Below, one piece after another: positions 50,538 through 58,588 of a DNA stretch of 64,000 bases. The stretch covers positions 3,906,001 to 3,970,000 of the forward strand of contig NZ_WWGH01000001.1 in the NCBI RefSeq assembly GCF_009865135.1, written 5' to 3'. Each line of letters opens with the position of its first letter. The stretch's first letter is position 1. The notes under the pieces were generated by a model. That model ran no database searches. It worked only from the letters and a program-made list of their open reading frames with translations, and had not been told where the DNA came from. The position numbers were made by a program, and so were the translations under genes. Origin of the DNA: Streptomyces sp. SID8374. GTDB taxonomy: Bacteria > Actinomycetota > Actinomycetes > Streptomycetales > Streptomycetaceae.

Positions 50538-51307
50538 CGGGCGGCCTCCGTCCGGGTCGGGGCGGTCGGTGCCGGGGCCCGGTCCGCCGGTGGCTCGCGC
50601 AGCACGCCGCGCATGTCCCGTACCGCGTGCCAGGTGCCGCGCCAGGTGCCCGTCACCTTCGACCTGCCCGTACGCGGCCGGTACGGGACGTCGGTCTCCG
50701 CGACCCGCAGTCCGGCGTCCGAGGCCCGGACCACCATCTGGAGCGGGTAGCCGCTGCGCCGGTCGGTGAGGTCCAGGGCCAGCAGGTCGGCGCGGCGGGC
50801 CGCCCGCAGCGGGCCGAGGTCGTGCAGGCGCAGCCCCGTACGGCGGCGGAGCATCCGGGCCAGCGCCAGGTTGCCCGCGCGGGCGTGCGGCGGCCAGGCG
50901 CCCCGGCCCTCGGGGCGGCGGCGGCCCAGCAGCAGATCGCACTCGCCGTCCGCGATCCGCCGGACGAACCCGGCCAGCCGGGCGGGGTCCAGCGAGCCGT
51001 CGCAGTCGCAGAAGCAGACGAACTCGGCCTCGGCGGCGAGCAGTCCGGCATGGCAGGCGGCGCCGAACCCGCGCCGCTCCTCCGTGACGACGTGCGCGCC
51101 GAGGGAGCGGGCGAGCTCGGCCGAACCGTCGGTCGACCCGTTGTCGACGACGATCGCGCGCCAGCTCTCGGGGACCCGGTCGAGTACCCAGGGCAGGGCG
51201 GCCGCCTCGTCCAGGCAGGGCAGGACGATGTCGGCCCTCGGGACGGCTCTGCGGGAAGCGGTGGGCGGGACGGTGGCATCGGGAAGGGCGGCAGAGGAAT
51301 CGGTCAC
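50534..51307 (-). CDS. Family 2 glycosyltransferase (dolichol-phosphate-mannose-synthase-like)
   Basis: 257 residues from GTG 51307, placed by a TAGGGT -10 exactly 7 nt upstream. GT-A fold with IVLPCLDEAAALPWVL, VVDNGSTDGSAEL and DCDGSLDPARLAGF (DXD metal site). Resembles polyprenyl-phosphate sugar transferases. First gene of the coupled three-gene unit GT2, DUF2064, methyltransferase. Confidence 0.92.
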   Translation of the reverse strand: MTDSSAALPDATVPPTASRRAVPRADIVLPCLDEAAALPWVLDRVPESWRAIVVDNGSTDGSAELARSLGAHVVTEERRGFGAACHAGLLAAEAEFVCFCDCDGSLDPARLAGFVRRIADGECDLLLGRRRPEGRGAWPPHARAGNLALARMLRRRTGLRLHDLGPLRAARRADLLALDLTDRRSGYPLQMVVRASDAGLRVAETDVPYRPRTGRSKVTGTWRGTWHAVRDMRGVLREPPADRAPAPTAPTRTEAAR

Positions 51308-51320
51308 CCGCCTCACCCTA
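51308..51320 (-). promoter_or_regulatory. -10 of leaderless GT2 operon
   Basis: TAGGGT (51320-51315, minus strand) then 7 nt to GTG 51307. An upstream in-frame GTG at 51316 lies inside the box and is excluded. Confidence 0.6.
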
Positions 51321-51582
51321 CGGAGACAACTCCGGCATTCCGGTCTATAGGTTCTTACGCACCATCAGCGTCGGCCGGATGGCGGTGGGGTACGCCCGCG
51401 CCAGGCGCCACGCGCGGCCGGTCCCGCCGTGGCATGACAGCGTCATCGTCCGTTCACGCCACGTCCGTACGGGCGTCGCCGCGCCTTGCGATCGTCACCG
51501 CGGAAGAAGCGGAAGAGGCGCGACAAGCCGCAGAACGCGCGTACGGACGCGCGGAACTGACACGTGTACGGAGAGGACGTCC

Positions 51583-53100
51583 ATGAACAGATCGAGTACC
51601 GGACTGCCGCAACGCGGGGCCCGGCTGCTGGCCGGGGTGCTGGCCGCGGGCACGGTCGTCGTGGGCGCCTCCACCGGGGCGGTCGCGGCGGGCGCCGGCA
51701 GCGCGGGCGGCTCGGGGGCGTGCGCCGGGAGCGGGCCGCTGCCGCGCGCCTGCGCCCAGCCGGGCGATCTGATCGACGTCACCCTGGGCGAACTCCACCC
51801 GACGCAGGCCGTACTCGGCTTCGACCAGGTCTTCTACAAGCTGGGCCGGTACGGCAGCGACCGGGACGAGGCGGCGGGCGGCTTCAACAAGCGGTTCGAC
51901 GACTGGTGCGAGACCAACGGCCAGGGCGAGACGGCCTCCGTGCGCCCCGGCGCGCGGCTGGACGACCCGACGAGCTTCACCTGTACGGTGCCGCTCGGCC
52001 AGGAGACCGCGAAGTCGATCGCGCCCATGAAGACGGCCGTGATCGGGCCGGGCGGGAAGCTCTACCTCACCGACGGGCACCACACGCTGACGTCCTTCCT
52101 GGAAGGCCCCGACGGCTCCACCCGGCTGCCGATCCGCCTCCGCGTCACCGACAACTTCAGCTCCCTCTCCCCCGCCGCCTTCTGGCAGCGCATGAGCGCC
52201 GAGAAGAAGGTCTGGCTGCGCGACGAGAACAACAAGCCCCTGGGCGTCGACCAGCTGCCGGACCGGCTGGGGATCACCGACTTCCGCGACGACCCGTACC
52301 GCAGCCTCGTCTACTTCACGCGGGACATCGGTTACGAAGTCCCGGACGGCGCTTCGGAGTTCCTGGAGTTCTCGTGGGGCTCCTGGCTGCGCGGGGAGCA
52401 CGACGCGGCCGCGTACGACCTGACCTCCCCCGGCCCGTACCTCGACCTGGTCAAGAGCGCCTCGAAATCGATGGCCGCGCTCGCCCCGGACGCGGTCGTC
52501 GACGACGGGAAGACCGCCGCCCAGCTGGGGCGGATCGCGGAGTGGAACGGCGGCAAGAAGGAGACCGGCGGGGAGTTCGCCAAGCTGGGCAAGCCGCTGA
52601 CGGACGCCAAGCCGGGCAAGCTCGCCGAGGCCCTCGACTACAAGTCCCGGGTACGGCACGCGCCCGCGTGCACCACGAAGATCACCGGCGTACGCAACGG
52701 CCCGCTGACCGTCACGGACGGCGTCACCTGCGCCGAGCGCGCCGCCCTGCGCGGCCCGGTCACCGTGCGCGCCGGAGCCGCCCTCGTGCTGACCGGCTCC
52801 ACGCTGGAGGGCCCGGTCCAGTCCGACCGCGCCGCCGCGATCCACGTGTGCGGTTCGACCGTCACCGGGCCGCTGGCCATCAGCCGGACGACCGGACCCG
52901 TCCGGCTGGGCGGCCCGGGCTGCACCGCCAACTCGGTGACCGGGGCCGTCGTCCTGACCGGCAACACCGGGGGCGTCCTGCTCGCCGCCAACAAGGTCAC
53001 CGGTCCCGTGGCGTGCTCCGGCAACCTGCCGGCCCCGGACAACACGGGCCGCCCCAACGAGGTCCACGGCCCGCGCACGGGGGAGTGCGCCGGGGTGTGA
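51583..53100 (+). CDS. Secreted ParB/Srx-fold (ParBc_2-like) protein
   Basis: 505 residues from ATG 51583. Signal peptide about 1-36 (AGVLAAGTVVVGASTGAVAA). The central domain (about 60-320) has VTLGELHPTQAVLGFDQVFY and LYLTDGHHTLTSFLEGP, the ParB-superfamily GHH-type core. Residues about 375-500 are a parallel-repeat region with Cys pairs (VRAGAALVLTGSTLEGPVQS, ISRTTGPVRLGGPGC). Unlike intracellular ParB it is exported; catalytic activity, if any, is unknown. Confidence 0.88.
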   Translation: MNRSSTGLPQRGARLLAGVLAAGTVVVGASTGAVAAGAGSAGGSGACAGSGPLPRACAQPGDLIDVTLGELHPTQAVLGFDQVFYKLGRYGSDRDEAAGGFNKRFDDWCETNGQGETASVRPGARLDDPTSFTCTVPLGQETAKSIAPMKTAVIGPGGKLYLTDGHHTLTSFLEGPDGSTRLPIRLRVTDNFSSLSPAAFWQRMSAEKKVWLRDENNKPLGVDQLPDRLGITDFRDDPYRSLVYFTRDIGYEVPDGASEFLEFSWGSWLRGEHDAAAYDLTSPGPYLDLVKSASKSMAALAPDAVVDDGKTAAQLGRIAEWNGGKKETGGEFAKLGKPLTDAKPGKLAEALDYKSRVRHAPACTTKITGVRNGPLTVTDGVTCAERAALRGPVTVRAGAALVLTGSTLEGPVQSDRAAAIHVCGSTVTGPLAISRTTGPVRLGGPGCTANSVTGAVVLTGNTGGVLLAANKVTGPVACSGNLPAPDNTGRPNEVHGPRTGECAGV

Positions 53101-53131
53101 GCCCGCGCGGATCACTCCCGCACGCCGGGGT

Positions 53132-53163
53132 GTGAGCCGGAGCTTACGGAGTCCGGGGCTCAC
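53132..53163. terminator. Hairpin terminator between convergent genes
   Basis: GTGAGCCGGA pairs with TCCGG-G-GCTCAC (one bulged G) across a 10-nt loop. Located between the ParB-fold gene and the epimerase stop. Confidence 0.75.
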
Positions 53164-53175
53164 GCAGACCAGGTT

Positions 53176-54270
53176 CTACGGCGCCTCAGCCCCCACAGGC
53201 TGGGGCGCCGCCGCTTCGGCTCCCCGCAGCCCGGCCCGCGCGAACTCCGCCATCCCCTCAGCGAAGCCGACCACCGGCCGCCACCCCAGCTCCTCGCGCA
53301 GCCGCCGCGAATCCGCCGTGACATGGCGTACGTCGCCGAGGCGGTACTCCCCGGTCACCACCGGCTCAGGCCCGCCGTGCGCGGCCGCCAGCGCGGTGGC
53401 CATCTCGCCGATCGTGTGCGGCTCCCCGCTGCCCGTGTTGTACGCGGTGAACGAGGCGGGCCGGCGCTCCCGTACCGCCTCCAGGGCCACCGCGTTCGCC
53501 GCCGCCACATCGCGGACGTGGACGAAGTCCCGGCGCTGGCGCCCGTCCTCGTAGACCCGGGGCGCCTCGCCGCGCGCCAGGGCAGAGCGGAAGAACGAGG
53601 CGACCCCGGCGTACGGGGTGTCGCGCGGCATCCCCGGCCCGTACACGTTGTGGTAGCGCAGCGACACCGCCCGGCCGCCCGTCGCCCGGGCCCACGCGGC
53701 GGCCAGGTGTTCCTGGGCGAGTTTGGTGGCGGCGTACACGTTGCGCGGGTCGGCGGGCGCGGCCTCGGCAACCAGGCCCGGCAGCAACTCCGTACCGCAC
53801 TCGGGGCAGTGGGGCTCGAAGCTCCCCGCCCGCAGCGCCGCCTCCGGGCGCGGGCCGGGGCGGACGGTGCCGTGGCTCGGGCAGTCGTAGCGGCCCTCGC
53901 CGTAGACCACCATCGACCCGGCCAGCACCAGGTCCCGCACCCCGGCCGCCGCCATCTCGGCCAGCAGCACCGCCGTACCCAGGTCGTTGCACCCCACGTA
54001 CAGCGGCGCGTCCGCGAAGTCCTTGCCCAGGCCCACCATCGCCGCCTGGTGGCAGACCGCGTCGACCCCGGCGAGCGCCCCCGCCACCGCCTCCCGGTCC
54101 CGGACGTCCCCGACGACCAGGTCGGCCCCGGGAACCTCGGGGGCCGTGGCGCCGGGGTGGGCCGAGGGGAGCAGGGCGTCCAGCACCACGCTCTCGTGCC
54201 CGGCCGCGGTGAGCGCGGCGACGACATGTGACCCGATGAACCCGGCTCCGCCGGTGACCAGTACGCGCAT
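53176..54270 (-). CDS. NAD-dependent sugar-nucleotide epimerase/dehydratase
   Basis: 364 residues from ATG 54270. Extended SDR fold: VLVTGGAGFIGSHVVAAL (NAD loop, 3-20), catalytic YAATK at about 178-182, HNVYGPGMPRDTPYAG. An inserted zinc-like HCPECG at about 152-157 is uncommon. Should epimerise or dehydrate a UDP/dTDP sugar. TAGCGT 7 nt upstream marks a leaderless start. Confidence 0.93.
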   Translation of the reverse strand: MRVLVTGGAGFIGSHVVAALTAAGHESVVLDALLPSAHPGATAPEVPGADLVVGDVRDREAVAGALAGVDAVCHQAAMVGLGKDFADAPLYVGCNDLGTAVLLAEMAAAGVRDLVLAGSMVVYGEGRYDCPSHGTVRPGPRPEAALRAGSFEPHCPECGTELLPGLVAEAAPADPRNVYAATKLAQEHLAAAWARATGGRAVSLRYHNVYGPGMPRDTPYAGVASFFRSALARGEAPRVYEDGRQRRDFVHVRDVAAANAVALEAVRERRPASFTAYNTGSGEPHTIGEMATALAAAHGGPEPVVTGEYRLGDVRHVTADSRRLREELGWRPVVGFAEGMAEFARAGLRGAEAAAPQPVGAEAP

Positions 54271-54283
54271 GGCGGCCACGCTA
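54271..54283 (-). promoter_or_regulatory. -10 of leaderless epimerase gene
   Basis: TAGCGT (54283-54278, minus strand) then 7 nt to ATG 54270. Confidence 0.58.
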
Positions 54284-54417
54284 GGGGCGGCGGCCGGGAC
54301 GGCGGGGGCGCGGCGCACCGGCGGGGGACGAGGCCGCCCGAACGAGTACGTGCCCCGCCGAGGCGCGCTCCATCAGCCCTCGGACCAGTACGTGCCCCGC
54401 CCCGCGAGGCGGCTCCG

Positions 54418-55026
54418 TCAGCCCCCGACCGCGTACGCCACCGTCGTCGCCGCCCCCAGCGCCGCGCCCGCCACGGTCTGCGCGACCGTGTGGTAGCCGA
54501 GGGCCACCCGCGACCAGCACATGGCGACGGTCAGCGCGTACGCGGCCAGCCACCACGGGGAGTGCACGACGGCGAGCAGCGCCACCACCGCCGAGGCCAC
54601 CGCCGCGTCGACGGAGATCTTCCACACCGTGTTGACGGCCAGCAGCCCGATCGTCATCACCCAGAGCGCGAGCATCGCGGTGAGGATGCCGCGCGGCGCG
54701 TTCCCGAGGACCATCACCACCGAGCCGGTGCCGATGGAGCCGAGGATGACGAAGAAGATCGGGGCCCGCTTCGTACGGTCCACGACATGGCGGTCGCCCC
54801 AGGTGCCGCGCCCGCGCTCCCACTCGATGTAGCCCGCCGGGACCAGCCCGGCGCAGAGCGCCCCGAGGAACCCCCAGAGCAGCCCGGTCCAGTCGCCGGC
54901 CGCGGCGAGTCCGATGCCGAGCATCCCGGCCAGCAGGGCGTTGCGGGGCTGGAGCACGTCGGTGACGGTGCGCGCGAGGGCGGAGGTACGGGCGGGGGTG
55001 TCCTCGGCGGCGGGGGTGGGGCTCAT
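54418..55026 (-). CDS. PAP2-like membrane protein
   Basis: 202 residues from ATG 55026 (GGGGGAGAAG upstream). Six TM segments. The end reads SRVALGYHTVAQTVAGAALG, close to the PAP2 SR...H motif, while ERGRGTWGDRHVVDRTKRAP could be the KX6RP-like part. Lipid or polyprenyl phosphate phosphatase is plausible; active-site completeness is uncertain. Confidence 0.8.
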   Translation of the reverse strand: MSPTPAAEDTPARTSALARTVTDVLQPRNALLAGMLGIGLAAAGDWTGLLWGFLGALCAGLVPAGYIEWERGRGTWGDRHVVDRTKRAPIFFVILGSIGTGSVVMVLGNAPRGILTAMLALWVMTIGLLAVNTVWKISVDAAVASAVVALLAVVHSPWWLAAYALTVAMCWSRVALGYHTVAQTVAGAALGAATTVAYAVGG

Positions 55027-55107
55027 GAGGTCTTCTCCCCCGGGCTCTCCCGCGCGGCGTCCACCAGCGGGGGGAGGGCTCGGACTACGGCGGCTCCGGA
55101 CAGGGGT

Positions 55108-55143
55108 GTAGCCCTTCACGACGGGGGATGCGTGAAGGGCTAC
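55108..55143. promoter_or_regulatory. Perfect 13-bp inverted repeat
   Basis: GTAGCCCTTCACG and its exact complement flank a 10-nt loop in the 358-bp divergent region between the PAP2-like and MerR-like genes. Operator or leader hairpin. Confidence 0.7.
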
Positions 55144-55177
55144 GCGTGCATTATGGCCCCGCGGTCCGCCCGACGAC

Positions 55178-55197
55178 AACTGACCAGTCGGTCAGTT
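55178..55197. promoter_or_regulatory. TetR-operator-like palindrome
   Basis: AACTGACCAGTCGGTCAGTT: perfect 8-bp arms around AGTC, a pattern typical for TetR-family dimers. No TetR gene is in the window. The remaining spacer (55027-55384) shows no gene. Confidence 0.6.
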
Positions 55198-55384
55198 CCA
55201 TCGGCGCGTCGGCCATCGGCCCGCCGCCGGTGGCCGAAACCTGTTCCGGCCGCGATAGACATGACCTTCCCGGGCGATTAGGGTTTCTTGTGCAGTCAGG
55301 TGAAACAGCGGTACGCAGCAGAGGGGCACCCCGCAGGCGTACGGCGCCCCGGGCCCTCGGTCATGCGTGACAGAAGAGGTGCAG

Positions 55385-55711
55385 ATGCCCCCGGAGACCC
55401 CCTCGCACGCCATCGATCGACTCGACGACGACGACTACCCCGCCTACACGATGGGGCGCGCCGCCGAGATGATCGGGGCGACGCCGGGTTTCCTGCGGGC
55501 GATCGGTGAGGCCCGGCTGATCACGCCGCTGCGGTCCGAGGGCGGCCACCGCCGTTACTCCCGCTACCAGTTGCGCATCGCCGCCCGCGCCCGCGAGCTG
55601 GTCGACTCCGGCACGCCCGTCGAGGCCGCCTGCCGGATCGTCATCCTGGAGGACCAGCTCGAAGAGGCGCTGCGCCTCAACGAGGAGCTGCGCGGCCGCA
55701 CGGACCGCTGA
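55385..55711 (+). CDS. MerR-like HTH regulator
   Basis: About 108 residues from ATG 55385 (GAAGAGG upstream); GTG 55367 in frame is possible. Residues about 20-85 form a winged-helix HTH: YTMGRAAEMIGATPGFLRAI, then GGHRRYSRYQLRIAARAREL, and an amphipathic C-helix. No effector domain. It precedes the cold-shock gene by 332 bp in the same direction and may regulate it. Confidence 0.9.
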   Translation: MPPETPSHAIDRLDDDDYPAYTMGRAAEMIGATPGFLRAIGEARLITPLRSEGGHRRYSRYQLRIAARARELVDSGTPVEAACRIVILEDQLEEALRLNEELRGRTDR

Positions 55712-56043
55712 GGACGCCCGGGGCCACCCCCGCGCGGCGCCCGGAACATATCTGCATTCGCCAGCACAGAATTTCAAGCAATGCGCGATGAGGCTTTTTC
55801 TTCCGCGATTTGTTCCGCCATGCCGAGTGATATTCCGTTCAGCCTCTCCCGGCGCTGCCGTGCTACTGTTGATCTCAGTTGCAGTTGTGGTTCCCAAAAA
55901 CTTCAAGTGCATCAGCCGACTCGATGTCGGTAGGTGCGCTTTTGTATTTCCGGTGTTCTTCCGGACGGGGTAATCATCGCGGCGACGTGGGGTCCGCACA
56001 GTGTGGGCCCGCGGGCACTGCCCCTCCCCTAAGGAGATATGAC
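55712..56043 (+). promoter_or_regulatory. Long AT-rich leader/promoter of csp
   Basis: 332 bp, far richer in A/T than the surroundings (TTTTTCTTCCGCG, TTGTATTTCCGG). The hairpin CCGAC-TCGAT-GTCGG sits at about 55917-55931. The lack of Streptomyces codon bias argues against an encoded protein. Probably a structured 5' UTR of the cold-shock gene. Confidence 0.6.
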
Positions 56044-56247
56044 ATGGCTACTGGCACCGTGAAGTGGTTCAACGCGGAAAAGGGCTTCGGCTTCATCGAG
56101 CAGGACGGCGGCGGCGCTGACGTCTTCGCCCACTACTCCAACATCGCCGCCTCCGGCTTCCGTGAGCTGCAGGAGGGCCAGAAGGTGAACTTCGACGTCA
56201 CGCAGGGCCAGAAGGGCCCGCAGGCCGAGAACATCACCCCCGCCTGA
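56044..56247 (+). CDS. Cold-shock protein
   Basis: 67 residues, full CspA length, with AAGGAG. RNP1 [10 protein letters not shown] and RNP2 DVFAHYSNI are intact, so it binds single-stranded RNA/DNA and melts RNA structure. A very strong terminator follows 20 nt after the stop. Confidence 0.97.
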   Translation: MATGTVKWFNAEKGFGFIEQDGGGADVFAHYSNIAASGFRELQEGQKVNFDVTQGQKGPQAENITPA

Positions 56248-56267
56248 TCACTCAGGTAGTTCTGCGC

Positions 56268-56303
56268 AGCTGGGGCCCGCACCTTGGGGTGCGGGCCCCA
56301 GCT
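56268..56303 (+). terminator. Perfect 16-bp terminator after csp
   Basis: AGCTGGGGCCCGCACC and its exact complement flank TTGG, followed by CGTTGCTGTTT. Confidence 0.9.
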
Positions 56304-56458
56304 CGTTGCTGTTTCCGGGGCCCGCCCAGCGCGCCCCCTGACGAAGCCGCGTCCGGTGCACTGATTCCCGGCGGCCGGGCTTCGCTCCCCTTTGTCATTT
56401 CATCGGCTCGTTCTTGCGATTCTGGGTGCCGTTCACGGCCGCTTCCCGAAAAAGAATC

Positions 56459-56481
56459 CCTCGATACGTGCCCCATCGAGG
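56459..56481 (+). promoter_or_regulatory. Hairpin masking the helicase ribosome site
   Basis: CCTCGAT (56459-56465) can pair with ATCGAGG (56475-56481) over a 9-nt loop. The 3' arm includes the GAGG of the GAGGAAAGG ribosome site, 11 nt before ATG 56493. Confidence 0.55.
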
Positions 56482-56492
56482 AAAGGTTCTGC

Positions 56493-58061
56493 ATGAACCG
56501 CGAACGCACCCCCCGCTCCAACGACCGATTCGCCCGTACCCGCTCCGGCGGCCCCTCCGGCGCCCGCAGCGGCGGCGCCCCCCGCTACTCCGGTGGCGGC
56601 GAGCGCCGCGCCGCCGGGTTCGGCGGCGGCCCCAAGCGCTCCGGTGGTTCCAGCCGCCGCAGCTCGGCGCTGAAGGGCGAGTTCGCCCTGCCGGTCACCA
56701 TCACCCCGGCGCTGCCCGCCGCCGAGACCTTCGGCGAGCTGGAGATGCCCGCCACGCTCAAGGCGGCGCTCACCGCCGAGGGCATGACCGTCCCGTTCCC
56801 GATCCAGGCGGCCACCCTGCCGAACTCGCTGGCCGGCCGTGACGTGCTCGGCCGTGGCCGCACCGGCTCGGGCAAGACCCTCGCCTTCGGCCTGGCGCTG
56901 CTGGCCCGTACCGCGGGCCGCCGCGCCGACGCCAAGCGCCCGCTCGCCCTGGTCCTCGTCCCCACCCGGGAGCTGGCCCAGCAGGTGACCGACGCGCTCA
57001 CCCCGTACGCCCGGTCGCTCAAGCTCCGCATCGCCACCGTCGTGGGCGGCATGTCCATCGGCCGCCAGGCCAGTGCGCTGCGCGGCGGCGCCGAAGTCGT
57101 CGTCGCCACCCCGGGCCGGCTCAAGGACCTCATCGAGCGCGGCGACTGCAAGCTGGACCGGGTCACCATCACCGTCCTCGACGAGGCCGACCAGATGGCC
57201 GACATGGGCTTCATGCCGCAGGTCACCGAGTTGCTGGACCAGGTGAACCCGGAGGGGCAGCGGATGCTCTTCTCGGCGACCCTCGACCGCAACGTCGACC
57301 TGCTCGTCAAGCGCTACCTCAACGACCCGGTCGTCCACTCCGTCGACCCGGCCGCCGGTGCCGTCACGACGATGGAGCACCACGTGCTCTACGTCCAGGG
57401 CGCCGACAAGTACGCCACCACCACGGAGATCGCCGCCCGCGACGGGCGCGTGATCATGTTCCTGGACACCAAGCACGCTGTGGACAAGCTCACCGACCAC
57501 CTGCTGCACAGCGGGGTCCGGGCGGCGGCGCTGCACGGCGGCAAGTCCCAGCCGCAGCGCACCCGCACCCTGGAGCGGTTCAAGACCGGGCACGTTACGG
57601 TCCTCGTCGCCACGAACGTCGCGGCTCGCGGCATCCACGTGGACAACCTGGACCTCGTCGTCAACGTCGACCCGCCCAGCGACCACAAGGACTACCTGCA
57701 CCGCGGCGGCCGTACCGCCCGGGCCGGGGAGTCCGGCAGCGTCGTCACGCTGGTGCTGCCCAACCAGCGCCGCGAGATGACCCGGCTGATGCTGGACGCC
57801 GGGATCACCCCGCAGATCGCCCAGGTCCGCTCCGGCGAGGCCGAGCTGAGCCGGATCACCGGTGCGCAGGCGCCCTCGGGCGTCCCGGTGGTCATCACCG
57901 CCCCGCCCAAGGAGCGCTCCGGCCGCAGCGGCGGCGGCGCGTTCATGGGGCGCGGCACCAAGCGCGGCGGCGGGGCCCCGGCCCGTGGCCGCCGCCCGGG
58001 TGTGCCGACGCCGGAGGCGCGTGCGGCCGCCGCGATGCGCCGGTCCAACCGCGCCGCGTAG
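56493..58061 (+). CDS. DEAD-box RNA helicase
   Basis: 522 residues from ATG 56493. A Gly/Arg/Ser-rich head (about 1-60) and a similar tail flank the helicase core: Walker A GRTGSGKT (about 120), PTRELAQQ, LDEADQM (about 229), FSAT (about 260), and HRGGRTARAG motif VI. RGG-like ends bind RNA. It follows the cold-shock gene by 245 bp, fitting a cold-adaptation role in unwinding RNA. Confidence 0.95.
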   Translation: MNRERTPRSNDRFARTRSGGPSGARSGGAPRYSGGGERRAAGFGGGPKRSGGSSRRSSALKGEFALPVTITPALPAAETFGELEMPATLKAALTAEGMTVPFPIQAATLPNSLAGRDVLGRGRTGSGKTLAFGLALLARTAGRRADAKRPLALVLVPTRELAQQVTDALTPYARSLKLRIATVVGGMSIGRQASALRGGAEVVVATPGRLKDLIERGDCKLDRVTITVLDEADQMADMGFMPQVTELLDQVNPEGQRMLFSATLDRNVDLLVKRYLNDPVVHSVDPAAGAVTTMEHHVLYVQGADKYATTTEIAARDGRVIMFLDTKHAVDKLTDHLLHSGVRAAALHGGKSQPQRTRTLERFKTGHVTVLVATNVAARGIHVDNLDLVVNVDPPSDHKDYLHRGGRTARAGESGSVVTLVLPNQRREMTRLMLDAGITPQIAQVRSGEAELSRITGAQAPSGVPVVITAPPKERSGRSGGGAFMGRGTKRGGGAPARGRRPGVPTPEARAAAAMRRSNRAA

Positions 58062-58147
58062 CCCGCGCGGGGCGGCGGTCCGCCGCCGCCCTCCCCGTAC
58101 GGCTCCGCCGTGCGGCCTCCCGAGCCACTCGACCCTGTTGAGGACCC

Positions 58148-58510
58148 ATGCGCTGTGTCATCGCCCGCTTCCCCTTCGACATCTTCAAGAACGAGGTCGA
58201 GGACCTGATGAAGGGCGTCAAGCCCGAGCCCGTCACCGGTGACGCGGTGGTCATCAGCCGCCGTGTCTACCCGGTCAAGCAGGTGGGTGAGCTCATCACC
58301 CGCCAGGACCGGCGTGACTTCTCCTCCGCCGAGGTCGTCCGGGCGCTCTCCAAGCTCGGCTTCACCTGCCGTACCGCCGAGGCGGCCGTCGCCCCGGCGG
58401 CCGCTGCGGCCCGCACCCCGCTGGAGACGGCGTCCGCGCTCCTGGGCACCCCGGCGGTCGCGGCCCCGGCCGCCGCCCCGGGTCCCGTGCAGGGGCTCGG
58501 CGCCCTGTAG
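58148..58510 (+). CDS. Conserved small protein downstream of helicase
   Basis: 120 residues from ATG 58148 (GAGGAC). MRCVIARFPFDIFKNEVEDL and VYPVKQVGELITRQDRRDFS form a mixed alpha/beta head of ~75 residues, followed by an Ala/Pro-rich tail. I recognise it as a frequent companion of the csp/helicase genes in Streptomyces, without known activity. Confidence 0.8.
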   Translation: MRCVIARFPFDIFKNEVEDLMKGVKPEPVTGDAVVISRRVYPVKQVGELITRQDRRDFSSAEVVRALSKLGFTCRTAEAAVAPAAAAARTPLETASALLGTPAVAAPAAAPGPVQGLGAL

Positions 58511-58529
58511 CGGTTCCTTCCGCGTCGAA

Positions 58530-58580
58530 GGCCCCCGGGCGGACCGACCACCTCACGGTGGGGTCCGCCCGGGGGCCTTT
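58530..58580 (+). terminator. 16-bp terminator ending cold-shock cluster
   Basis: GGCCCCCGGGCGGACC and its exact complement (58562-58577), then TTT. Confidence 0.85.
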
Positions 58581-58588
58581 CCGTACGT

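Noticed and set aside
51308-51316. GTG 51316 as start of the GT2 gene
   Set aside because: The codon lies within or against the TAGGGT -10 box; GTG 51307 is 7 nt after it.
55788-55973. 61-residue frame in the csp leader
   Set aside because: AT-rich, no third-position GC bias, no ribosome site; better explained as 5' UTR.
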